Part shown: positions 15,581 to 21,297 of the stretch, piece by piece | Numbering within the stretch: the first letter of the stretch is position 1 | Layout of the letters: each line of letters starts with the position of its first letter | Origin: Burkholderiales bacterium | GTDB taxonomy: Bacteria > Pseudomonadota > Gammaproteobacteria > Burkholderiales > Burkholderiaceae | Reading direction: 5' to 3' | Assembly (NCBI GenBank): GCA_947372535.1 | Contig: CANBUA010000046.1 | Span: 1 to 21,297 of the forward strand | Length of the DNA stretch: 21,297 nt | The notes under the pieces: generated by a model | What the model was told of the DNA's origin: nothing | The model's database searches: none | Seen by the model: the letters and a program-made list of their open reading frames with translations, nothing else | Translations under genes and position numbers: made by a program

Positions 15581-16315
15581 ATGGCCTTCGCATCCCCAGA
15601 GCACACGCCCACCCCGGGCCCATCCGCCATCCACTTCATCGGCGGTGAAAAAGGCGGCGTCGGCAAATCGCTCGTCTCCCGCCTGATGGCCCAGCGCTTC
15701 ATCGACCAGGGCATCGCCTTCCAGGGTTTCGACACCGACCGCTCGCATGGCGCCCTGATGCGCTTTTATGCGCCTTATGCCTCACCCGTGCTGGTCGATC
15801 ACTTCGAAGCGCTGGATGCCATCCTGGAGAGCGCCGCCCAGGCGCCAGGCCAGCAGGTGTTGGTGGACCTGGCCGCGCAGACCCACGAGCCCCTGGTGCG
15901 CTGGATGGATGAGTCGGGCGTGCTGGCGCTGGCCGAGGAGGTCGGCGTCAAGGTTCACTACTGGCACGTCATGGATGCCGGCCGCGATTCGGTGGATTTG
16001 CTCAAACGCCTGCTGGACCGCTTCGGCCTGCGGCTGAACTACATGCTGGTGCTCAACCAGTTGCGGGGTGATGATTTCAGTGCGCTCGACGCCTCAGGCG
16101 AGTTGATCCGCGCCCAGCGGCTGGGCGCCAAGGTCATCCGGCTCAAGCACTTGCACGACCCCGTGCTGCGCAAGATCGACCTCAGCGACAGCAGTTTCTG
16201 GGCGGCCCTCAATGCCCCGAGCAACGAAGGCGCCAAGCTGGGCCTGCTGGAGCGCCAGCGCCTCAAAGTCTGGCTGGGGCACACCCAGGCGGAGTTCGAA
16301 GCCGCCGGGCTTTGA
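15581..16315 (+). CDS. Orphan ParA/MinD-like P-loop ATPase
   Basis: 244 residues from ATG 15581. The frame is open further upstream, but that stretch is the divergent promoter region. A deviant Walker A, GGEKGGVGKS (21-30), carries the extra lysine of the ParA/MinD/SIMIBI class. FQGFDTDRSHG (47-57) matches the Walker A' strand, and VLVDLAAQ (93-100) is Walker B-like. The remainder is helical (VHYWHVMDAGRDSVDLLKRL). It is shorter than chromosomal ParA and has no N-terminal helix-turn-helix, and no ParB-like partner or parS-type site was noticed nearby. It resembles the mobilisation/partition-type ATPases sometimes found alone on chromosomes. The cargo is unknown. It is convergent with the SHOCT protein gene, 10 bp apart, and divergent from the ABC operon. 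Confidence 0.8.
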   Translation: MAFASPEHTPTPGPSAIHFIGGEKGGVGKSLVSRLMAQRFIDQGIAFQGFDTDRSHGALMRFYAPYASPVLVDHFEALDAILESAAQAPGQQVLVDLAAQTHEPLVRWMDESGVLALAEEVGVKVHYWHVMDAGRDSVDLLKRLLDRFGLRLNYMLVLNQLRGDDFSALDASGELIRAQRLGAKVIRLKHLHDPVLRKIDLSDSSFWAALNAPSNEGAKLGLLERQRLKVWLGHTQAEFEAAGL

Positions 16316-16325
16316 GCACGGCGCC

Positions 16326-17195
16326 TCAGAGCCTGGCCAGCAGCTCGGCCTTCTTGGCCAGGAACTCATCCTGGCTGAGGATGCCCTTGGCATGCAGGCC
16401 AGCCAGCTTCTCGATGGTGGCGAACACGTCCTGATCACCGCCGCCGTTGCCGTTGCCAGAGAACGAGGCCATCGGCTGCGCGCCCTGCCCTGAGGTCATG
16501 GCGGACGGCGACGACCCGAACACCGCCTCGCCGTTGACCGAGACCACCGGCAGGCTGCCCACGTCGATCAAGCCATACTGGCTTGAAAAGCTCAGGGTGC
16601 CCCCCACCGACTGCTGCTGCGAAAAACCACCGATCTGGTGGTCCAGCGTGTCGTACACCGTGACCTTGCCACCCACATCGATCGCCAGGCGGCACGCCTG
16701 CGCGAAGTAGGCATAGCGCACGCCGTTCTGCGCCCCAGTGCTGTTGGGCCAGCGCAGATCGACAGGCCACCAGTCACTGGAGGTGCCTGGCGCCGGCGGC
16801 ACGAACAAACTGGCGGCGCCAAAACCACTGTCGTTCTGTTGTTGACCGCCATACCCTGTCTGCGCCTGCACCTGCCCAGGCCCGCCGTTCTGGCTCTGCG
16901 ACTGAAAACTGCCCGTGCGGATGAGGTCAGGCTGACTGCTCACCAGGTTGGACAGCTCGAAACACAAGGCATCCACCCGGCCCTTGAGGTGGTTGTTGAA
17001 CATGTCCGAGACCATGGTCATGCCGCCGCGCATCCACTGCCCGTAACCAGCGAACTCCGGGTGGTTGAACTGCGCCATGCCGCCATTGCCGTTGATCACA
17101 GCATCCAGCATGCTCATGGTGGCCTCGACGCTGAAGCCATGGCGCTGCGCGATGTCGTTGACGGCCTGCTGGCCAGATGATGAGAGTTGTCGCAT
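16326..17195 (-). CDS. SHOCT-domain protein of unknown function
   Basis: 289 residues from ATG 17195, which has AAGG 7 bases upstream. An in-frame ATG at 17228 would add MNLHFFGQGAH but has a poorly spaced ribosome site. The N-terminal domain (MRQLSSSGQQAVNDIAQRHG, later MAQFNHPEFAGYGQWMRGGM) is a helical module I associate with other proteobacterial SHOCT proteins. A Gln/Gly/Ser-rich linker follows, then a beta-rich middle (WWPVDLRWP, RYAYFAQACRLAIDVGG) that looks like a small barrel. The last ~33 residues are a SHOCT domain (IEKLAGLHAKGILSQDEFLA), a short helical pair often involved in oligomerisation. There is no signal peptide or membrane span. Function unknown. Confidence 0.75.
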   Translation of the reverse strand: MRQLSSSGQQAVNDIAQRHGFSVEATMSMLDAVINGNGGMAQFNHPEFAGYGQWMRGGMTMVSDMFNNHLKGRVDALCFELSNLVSSQPDLIRTGSFQSQSQNGGPGQVQAQTGYGGQQQNDSGFGAASLFVPPAPGTSSDWWPVDLRWPNSTGAQNGVRYAYFAQACRLAIDVGGKVTVYDTLDHQIGGFSQQQSVGGTLSFSSQYGLIDVGSLPVVSVNGEAVFGSSPSAMTSGQGAQPMASFSGNGNGGGDQDVFATIEKLAGLHAKGILSQDEFLAKKAELLARL

Positions 17196-17265
17196 GTGAG
17201 CGCCTTGGCCAAAAAAATGGAGATTCATTCTCCAGCAATAGCGGTGCCACCATCAGCGCCCAAGA

Positions 17266-17289
17266 AAAAGGCCCCTCGCGGGGCCTTTT
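17266..17289. terminator. Rho-independent terminator downstream of yidC
   Basis: AAAAGGCCCC (17266-17275), loop TCGC and GGGGCCTTTT (17280-17289) give a 10-bp stem. Read on the minus strand it is followed by a T-run (TTTTTC), and on the plus strand by TTTTC. It sits 28 bases after the yidC stop and closes the rpmH-rnpA-yidD-yidC transcription unit. Confidence 0.85.
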
Positions 17290-17316
17290 CATCATCGACA
17301 AGTCACCTCAAGGGGC

Positions 17317-19053
17317 TCACGCCTTCTTGGTCGACTTTTCAATGTTGCGGTTGATCACCCACTGCTGGGTGATCGACAGCACATTGTTGGTGAACCAGTA
17401 GAGCACCAAGCCTGCGGGGAAGAAGAAGAACATCACCGAGAACACCATTGGCATGATCCACATCATCTTGGCCTGCACGGGATCGGGCGGCGTCGGGTTC
17501 AACCAGGTCTGCACCAGGCTGGAAGCTGTCATCAGGGCCGGCAGCACGAAGAAGGGATCGGGGATCGACAGGTCATGGATCCAGCCGATCCACGGCGCAT
17601 TGCGGATCTCGACCGAGGACAGCAGCACCCAGTACAGCGCGATGAACACCGGGATCTGAATCACGATGGGCAGGCAGCCACCAATGGGGTTGACCTTCTC
17701 TTCGCGGTAGATCTTGAGCATCTCCTGCTGCATCTCTTGCGGCTTGTCCTTGAGGCGCTCACGCATCTCCTGGATGCGCGGGTTGATGGCCTTCATCTTG
17801 GCCATCGAGCTGTAAGCCTTGGCGTTGAGGTAGAAAAACGCCGCCTTGAGCACCACCACCACGGCCACGATCGACCAGCCCCAGTTCTGCAGGTAGGTGT
17901 GGAGGAAATAAAGCAGCCAGAACAGCGGCTGGGCCAGGATCTTGACCATGCCGTAGTCTTTGACCAGATCCAGTCCTTCGGCAATGACTTCGAGCTTCTT
18001 CTCTTCTTGCGGGCCCACATAGAGCTGGGCATCGAAGGATTTGGACTGGCCGGCGGCCACATCACCCAGCGGGAACAGCATGCCCACCGAGTACAGGTTG
18101 GTCGCCGTCTTGTGGGCGAAGAACTCGCGCGTGCCCTTGTCGTTGTGCAACCAGGCCGACGCGAAATAATGCTGGACCATCGCCGCCCAGCCGTTGTCGG
18201 CCGTCTTGGCGAACTCCAGCTTGTTCTTGTCGGTCTCCGCCTCTTCGATGTGCTTGAACTCCACCTTCTGGAACTTGGCACCCGAGGTGTAGAAAGCCGG
18301 GCCCGTGTAGGACTGCGGCGTGCCGATGAAACCACCGCTTGGCGGCAAAGTGCCATCGCGCACCAGCTGCACATACAACTGCGGGCGAATCGGCGCGGCC
18401 GAGGTGTTGACCACCTCCTGCTTGACGTCGATCAGGTAGCCCGCGCGAGGGAAGCTGTAGCTCAGCACGCGCTTGACGCCACCGACCACGTCCGACTCCA
18501 GCTTGAGCACCAGGGCGGCCTGGCCATCAGCCAGCGTGCGCTCGGTGGTCAGCACCTTCATGGGCGTGGTGTGGTTGGGCAGTTGCGCGCCCGGCTCACC
18601 GATCAGGCCGCTCTGGGCCAAGTAGGTGCGCGTGGCCGACTGGTCCATCACCACCACCGGGCGGTTGGCGTGGTCATGGTCCTGGTGCTTGAGCAACTCC
18701 AGCTTGACGATGGTGCCGCCCAGCGTGTCCACCGTGGCGCGGATGGTGTCAGTCGAGACCACCACCGATTCGCGGGAGGTCACTGGGTTGGCAGAGGCCA
18801 TGGCGCCGCTGGCGGCGGCCGCAGCCGCACCGGGCACCGCCGCTGCACCCGCGCCGGCCGTGGCCGCAGGCGTGGGCAAGGCGTTGCTGCCGGCGCTGCT
18901 TGGCGCCGGGCTGGCCCCTGCTTGAGCGCTGGACGCCGCCGGGGCCGGTGCAAACATGGAGGGCTGACCGGTGTGACGCAACCAGCCGTCCCACATCATC
19001 AGCAACGAAAACGCAAACACTGACCAAAGGATGGTCCGACGCATGTCATTCAT
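17317..19053 (-). CDS. yidC: Membrane protein insertase YidC
   Basis: 578 residues, a normal length for a proteobacterial YidC. Residues 4-23 form the first membrane helix (MRRTILWSVFAFSLLMMWDGW). An Ala/Pro/Ser-rich linker follows (about 30-90), then a large periplasmic beta-domain (about 90-340). The conserved YidC/Oxa1 core fills the last ~210 residues, with the cytosolic coiled hairpin (MREERLK-type charged segment) and NPIGGCLPIVIQIPVFIALY. It inserts and folds inner-membrane proteins alone or with SecYEG. The start at 19053 overlaps the yidD stop by ATGA, indicating translational coupling; an ATG three codons later is a possible alternative. Last gene of the rpmH operon. Confidence 0.97.
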   Translation of the reverse strand: MNDMRRTILWSVFAFSLLMMWDGWLRHTGQPSMFAPAPAASSAQAGASPAPSSAGSNALPTPAATAGAGAAAVPGAAAAAASGAMASANPVTSRESVVVSTDTIRATVDTLGGTIVKLELLKHQDHDHANRPVVVMDQSATRTYLAQSGLIGEPGAQLPNHTTPMKVLTTERTLADGQAALVLKLESDVVGGVKRVLSYSFPRAGYLIDVKQEVVNTSAAPIRPQLYVQLVRDGTLPPSGGFIGTPQSYTGPAFYTSGAKFQKVEFKHIEEAETDKNKLEFAKTADNGWAAMVQHYFASAWLHNDKGTREFFAHKTATNLYSVGMLFPLGDVAAGQSKSFDAQLYVGPQEEKKLEVIAEGLDLVKDYGMVKILAQPLFWLLYFLHTYLQNWGWSIVAVVVVLKAAFFYLNAKAYSSMAKMKAINPRIQEMRERLKDKPQEMQQEMLKIYREEKVNPIGGCLPIVIQIPVFIALYWVLLSSVEIRNAPWIGWIHDLSIPDPFFVLPALMTASSLVQTWLNPTPPDPVQAKMMWIMPMVFSVMFFFFPAGLVLYWFTNNVLSITQQWVINRNIEKSTKKA

Positions 19054-19328
19054 GAATGAGGACGCTCAGAGGAAGAGGTGGAAAAAAAGGAAAACAGCCG
19101 CGGCAGCTGTGCCGGGACGGGATCATGCCCGCCCGCGCACGCCGGGTGACAGCGCAAGAGCCGCCGAGCCGCGAGGTAAGACCCTGCGCCCGCACCATGC
19201 TGCTCCAGCGCCTGCAAGGCGTAGAGCGAACAAGTGGGCGTGAAACGGCAGGCCGAGCCCAGCCAAGGGCTCAGAAAAAAACGGTAGGCGCGCACGATGC
19301 CCATCAGCAAAACCTTGACCGGACTCAT
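19050..19328 (-). CDS. yidD: Membrane protein insertion efficiency factor YidD
   Basis: 92 residues from ATG 19328. The ATG overlaps the rnpA stop (ATGA), and the yidD stop in turn overlaps the yidC start (ATGA). An open frame extends upstream, but it only mirrors rnpA in another frame. The family signature is complete: YRFFLSPWLGSACRFTPTCS, YALQALEQHGA, then RRLLRCHPACAGGHDPVP. It has an amphipathic N-terminal helix and conserved cysteines. YidD is a small membrane-associated protein thought to help YidC-dependent insertion. Gene order rpmH-rnpA-yidD-yidC is standard. Confidence 0.95.
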   Translation of the reverse strand: MSPVKVLLMGIVRAYRFFLSPWLGSACRFTPTCSLYALQALEQHGAGAGSYLAARRLLRCHPACAGGHDPVPAQLPRLFSFFSTSSSERPHS

Positions 19329-19870
19329 GATGGCAAGCCCACCCCGGTGGCCGCCGTGCGAGGCGCTGCCTTGGCGCAATGCGCCAGCATGGCCAGCAGC
19401 TCGGCACGCACCAATTGCTTGAGCGTGTCCGATGCTGCGCTGGGAAAGTCCTGCTTGGGCCAGGGCGCCTTGAGTCGCAAGACCCAGTTGCCCACTGGCT
19501 GCCCAGGCGATATCCACCCGGCGGCCAGCAGTGCAGGTGCGCTCAAGCGCCAGAGCTCACGCGCCTGGTGCTTGATGAGGGAGCGAGTCACGGAACGGCG
19601 CGCCATGCGCTTGGGCAGGACCAGCCCCAGGCGCCAGACCAGGTGCGGGTTTTCAGGCCCATGGCGCCACTCTTCCACAGGCTCGGCCACGGAGGGCACC
19701 TCGCCTGTTGACAACTGCGTGGCCACCGCCTTGCCTTTGAGCTTGCGCTCCAGGGAAGGCACGGCAAAGTGGACGGTGAAATGGGCGCTGCGGGCCACCG
19801 GGCGGGTGGCCAGGGCTTGCTGAAAATCAGCCGACTGAAGGCGTGGCCTCAAAGCCAGGGGACTCAACAC
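19325..19870 (-). CDS. rnpA: Ribonuclease P protein component
   Basis: 181 residues from a GTG at 19870 (a TTG follows immediately). A stop codon lies a short way upstream in frame, so no much longer form exists. GAAAG is a weak ribosome site. RnpA binds RNase P RNA for 5' maturation of tRNAs. LRPRLQSADFQQAL matches the N-terminal helix, and VWRLGLVLPKRMARRSVTRS leads into the signature helix. That helix reads SVTRSLIKHQARE (93-105), where the usual pattern has R-N and K-R. Ser97 (codon TCC) therefore replaces the near-invariant Asn, and His replaces Arg. An insert of about 35 residues (41-75) makes it longer than the usual ~120 residues. Long forms occur in Burkholderiales. Confidence 0.9.
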   Translation of the reverse strand: MLSPLALRPRLQSADFQQALATRPVARSAHFTVHFAVPSLERKLKGKAVATQLSTGEVPSVAEPVEEWRHGPENPHLVWRLGLVLPKRMARRSVTRSLIKHQARELWRLSAPALLAAGWISPGQPVGNWVLRLKAPWPKQDFPSAASDTLKQLVRAELLAMLAHCAKAAPRTAATGVGLPS

Positions 19871-19969
19871 GGCACAAGCTTTCGCGACGACCCAGACAGT
19901 TCAGGCCGCCCGAAGATGCCCCCTGCAAACAGGAGGGAACATCGGACAGCCTGGAGATTTGCCACCATG

Positions 19970-19997
19970 TTGACCGCAGCGCAGCGCTGGCGGTCAA
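19970..19997. other. Strong hairpin between rpmH and rnpA
   Basis: TTGACCGC (19970-19977) and GCGGTCAA (19990-19997) form a perfect 8-bp stem. Inside it AGCGC-A-GCGCT continues the symmetry, with one unpaired G. There is no T-run on the minus strand, so it is not a classic terminator. It lies in the 176-bp gap between rpmH and rnpA and may be a processing site, attenuator or mRNA barrier that sets rpmH above rnpA expression. Confidence 0.55.
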
Positions 19998-20046
19998 TCA
20001 CGCAGCGGCATGGAACACCGCTGCATCGAACCATCGATCCGAAGGA

Positions 20047-20181
20047 TCAGACGGCCAGACGTTGACGGCCCTTGGCGCGGCGATTGCTGATGACCTTGCG
20101 GCCACCCTTGGTCTTCATCCGCACGAGGAAACCGTGGGTGCGGGCGCGGCGGGTCTTGGAGGGTTGGTAGGTACGCTTCAT
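20047..20181 (-). CDS. rpmH: 50S ribosomal protein L34
   Basis: 44 residues: [20 protein letters not shown] leads the typical L34 sequence, and [19 protein letters not shown] ends it. AAGGA lies 6 bases before ATG 20181. L34 is a small, very basic protein of the large ribosomal subunit. It is the first gene of the leftward rpmH-rnpA-yidD-yidC operon and is divergent from dnaA, as in most proteobacteria. Confidence 0.98.
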   Translation of the reverse strand: MKRTYQPSKTRRARTHGFLVRMKTKGGRKVISNRRAKGRQRLAV

Positions 20182-20226
20182 GGTAGATCCTTGTGGCCTG
20201 TCAAAACTTCGGACCACGGGGCCCAA

Positions 20227-20284
20227 AGCCTCTCAAGGCTCGGTGTGCTTATCGGTGCCAGCTCTTGAATCGATTGCCAAGAGC
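20227..20284 (-). other. Two hairpins in the rpmH 5' leader
   Basis: GCTCTTG (20261-20267) pairs with CAAGAGC (20278-20284) over a 10-base loop. AGCCT (20227-20231) pairs with AGGCT (20236-20240) over 4 bases. Both lie in the predicted ~118-base untranslated leader of rpmH. Their role is unknown; they could control L34 synthesis or mRNA stability. Confidence 0.4.
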
Positions 20285-20305
20285 CCTTAAAAGGTAGAAC
20301 ACGCC

Positions 20306-20334
20306 ATTACATCAGACTTTTGCCCAAGCGTCAA
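20306..20334 (-). promoter_or_regulatory. Sigma-70 promoter of the rpmH operon
   Basis: On the minus strand: TTGACG (20334-20329), a 17-base spacer and TGTAAT (20311-20306). Each hexamer matches consensus at 5 of 6 positions. Transcription would begin near 20299. Confidence 0.65.
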
Positions 20335-20408
20335 TCAAACACGCCTGAACGCAGGGGTCCGGGCAGGGGCAGGGGTCAGCAGCTGTTCGGACCTGCCGGG
20401 TAAAAACC

Positions 20409-20417
20409 TGTGGATAA
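20409..20417 (-). promoter_or_regulatory. DnaA box upstream of the dnaA promoter
   Basis: The minus strand reads TTATCCACA, the perfect DnaA box. It ends 4 bases before the predicted -35 of dnaA. A one-mismatch box, TTGTCCACA, lies on the plus strand at 20469-20477, between the ribosome site and the start codon. The pair fits DnaA autoregulation. Two boxes alone do not prove that this 298-bp region is the replication origin. Confidence 0.7.
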
Positions 20418-20421
20418 CCTG

Positions 20422-20450
20422 TTGGAAGTGCTCGGATAAACGCTTAGAAT
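20422..20450 (+). promoter_or_regulatory. Sigma-70 promoter of dnaA
   Basis: TTGGAA (20422-20427), a 17-base spacer and TAGAAT (20445-20450). Transcription would begin near 20457, leaving a leader of about 23 bases that contains AAGGA and the TTGTCCACA box. Confidence 0.6.
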
Positions 20451-20479
20451 CCGCAGCCCAAGAAGGACTTGTCCACACC

Positions 20480-21297
20480 ATGAGTGCCGCCGATTCCAGC
20501 GCTTTTATCGCCATCAACGACGCCGATGTCTGGGCGCAATGCTGCGAGCGCCTGCGCGCCGAGTTGCCCGAGCAGCAGTTCGCCACCTGGATCCGCCCAC
20601 TGCCGCCGGCCGAGGTCTCGGTCAATGACGATGGCAAGGTGCTGCAAGTTCGCGCGCCCAACCGCTTCATCCTCGACTGGGTCCGCACGCAGTACAGCGC
20701 CCGCCTGGAGGCCATCCTGGCCGAGGTCAGCGGCGGCCTGATCCGGCTGGACATCGCCATGGCGCAACGGGCCAGTGCACCGGCCCGCCCGGCCAGCAAC
20801 GGCGGCATGCTGCCACCCAACGCCATGACGGGTTCCAACCAACGGCCACCCGCCGGTCCCGGTTACGGCCACGCCCATTCGGGCGAGATGTCCGCGCCAA
20901 TGGCCGACTCGGGCCAGGCCGCCCACCACCCGGGCGCCAGCCATCACCATCAGCCGCAAGGCGCGCCCCGCGCCCAGCTCAACCGCCTGCCCCAGGTCAT
21001 GGGCCTGAACCCCGGCCTGACCTTCGACAACCTGGTGCCCGGCCGCGCCAACCAGATGGCCCGCACGGCGGCCCTGCACGTGGCCGGCGCGCCTGGCCTG
21101 ATGTACAACCCGCTGTTCATCTACGGCGGCGTGGGCCTGGGCAAGACCCACCTGATGAACGCCGTGGGCAATGCCTTGCTGTTTGATAAGCCCGATGCGC
21201 GCATCCTCTACCTGCACGCCGAGCAGTTCATCTCCGACGTGGTCAAGAACTACCAGCGCAAGACGTTTGATGAGCTCAAGGCCAAGTACCACAGCCT
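20480..21297 (+). CDS. dnaA: Chromosomal replication initiator DnaA, 5' part only
   Basis: The first 272 residues, open to the window edge. Domain I (about 1-85) includes WAQCCERLRAELPEQQFATW and APNRFILDWVRTQY, the typical DnaB/DiaA-interaction fold. Domain II (about 95-170) is a long Pro/Gly/His-rich linker with the cluster HHPGASHHHQPQG. Domain III begins LNPGLTFDNLVPGRANQMAR and contains Walker A GGVGLGKTH (216-224). Domain IV is outside the window. DnaA opens oriC and also regulates genes. AAGGA sits 12 bases before the ATG, somewhat far; the spacing is taken up by a DnaA-box-like sequence, which may let DnaA hinder its own translation or transcription. Neighbouring rpmH is divergent. 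Confidence 0.97.
   Translation, partial: MSAADSSAFIAINDADVWAQCCERLRAELPEQQFATWIRPLPPAEVSVNDDGKVLQVRAPNRFILDWVRTQYSARLEAILAEVSGGLIRLDIAMAQRASAPARPASNGGMLPPNAMTGSNQRPPAGPGYGHAHSGEMSAPMADSGQAAHHPGASHHHQPQGAPRAQLNRLPQVMGLNPGLTFDNLVPGRANQMARTAALHVAGAPGLMYNPLFIYGGVGLGKTHLMNAVGNALLFDKPDARILYLHAEQFISDVVKNYQRKTFDELKAKYHS

Noticed and set aside
14266..15648. Long plus-strand open frame opposite the ATPase gene and across the control region
   Set aside because: It is antisense to intact ABC motifs and runs through the promoter region.
17575..19023. Long plus-strand open frame opposite yidC
   Set aside because: It mirrors a clearly real gene and has no recognisable protein features.
20182..20479. The rpmH-dnaA gap as the chromosomal origin
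   Set aside because: Only one perfect and one near DnaA box are visible, with no clear AT-rich unwinding repeats. The location is plausible, but the call is not supported.

Overview
The window is GC-rich, densely coded bacterial DNA. Its right end carries the dnaA-rpmH-rnpA-yidD-yidC cluster found next to many proteobacterial replication origins, and mnmE lies further left. Several features point to a betaproteobacterium of the order Burkholderiales: the gene order, the Burkholderiales-type porin, the two PEP-CTERM proteins, the long RnpA, and the kdsD/CPA2-antiporter divergent pair. A Leptothrix/Aquabacterium/Ideonella-like or Comamonadaceae-like environmental strain is possible, but the genus is an inference and cannot be fixed from sequence alone.

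Layout, left to right. 1-629: 5' part of kdsD (minus). 674-2698: a KefB/KefC-type cation:proton antiporter (plus). 2735-3205: a stand-alone cyclic-nucleotide-binding-domain protein (minus). 3310-3570: a small DUF2805/TIGR03643 protein (plus). 3710-4990: a secreted PQQ-type sugar dehydrogenase with a PEP-CTERM tail (plus), whose 3' end overlaps the 3' end of mnmE (4965-6437, minus). 6493-7500: a membrane fatty-acid hydroxylase/sterol desaturase (minus). 7694-8434: a second PEP-CTERM protein (plus).

8450-15324 is a seven-gene minus-strand operon. In transcription order it holds a PotA-like ATPase, a Tat-type substrate-binding protein, an outer-membrane porin, PotB-like and PotC-like permeases, a GntR/FCD regulator, and an Asp/Glu/hydantoin-racemase-family protein. 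It reads as one self-contained uptake module: outer-membrane entry, periplasmic capture, inner-membrane import, control, and a cytosolic enzyme. The substrate is not identifiable. A perfect sigma-54 promoter (TGGCACG-N4-TTGC) lies just upstream, which suggests nitrogen-linked control. On the other side of the 256-bp divergent region is an orphan ParA/MinD-like ATPase (15581-16315), preceded by a near-identical, oppositely directed sigma-54 element. Two ATTGCATACAA sites and two palindromes lie between the promoters.

16326-17195 is a SHOCT-domain protein of unknown role (minus). A strong terminator (17266-17289) closes the leftward yidC-side operon rpmH > rnpA > yidD > yidC, in which rnpA/yidD and yidD/yidC overlap by ATGA. 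dnaA runs right from 20480 and is cut by the window edge. Promoters with 17-bp spacers are visible for rpmH and dnaA, and DnaA-box sequences flank the dnaA promoter.

The most interesting parts are the divergent sigma-54/GntR control region with its orphan ATPase, the porin-containing ABC operon with an atypical racemase lacking the second catalytic cysteine, and the antisense overlap that makes the PEP-CTERM tail out of the mnmE terminus. No tRNA, rRNA, CRISPR array, insertion sequence or phage gene was seen, and no gene-free stretch exceeds 300 bases.
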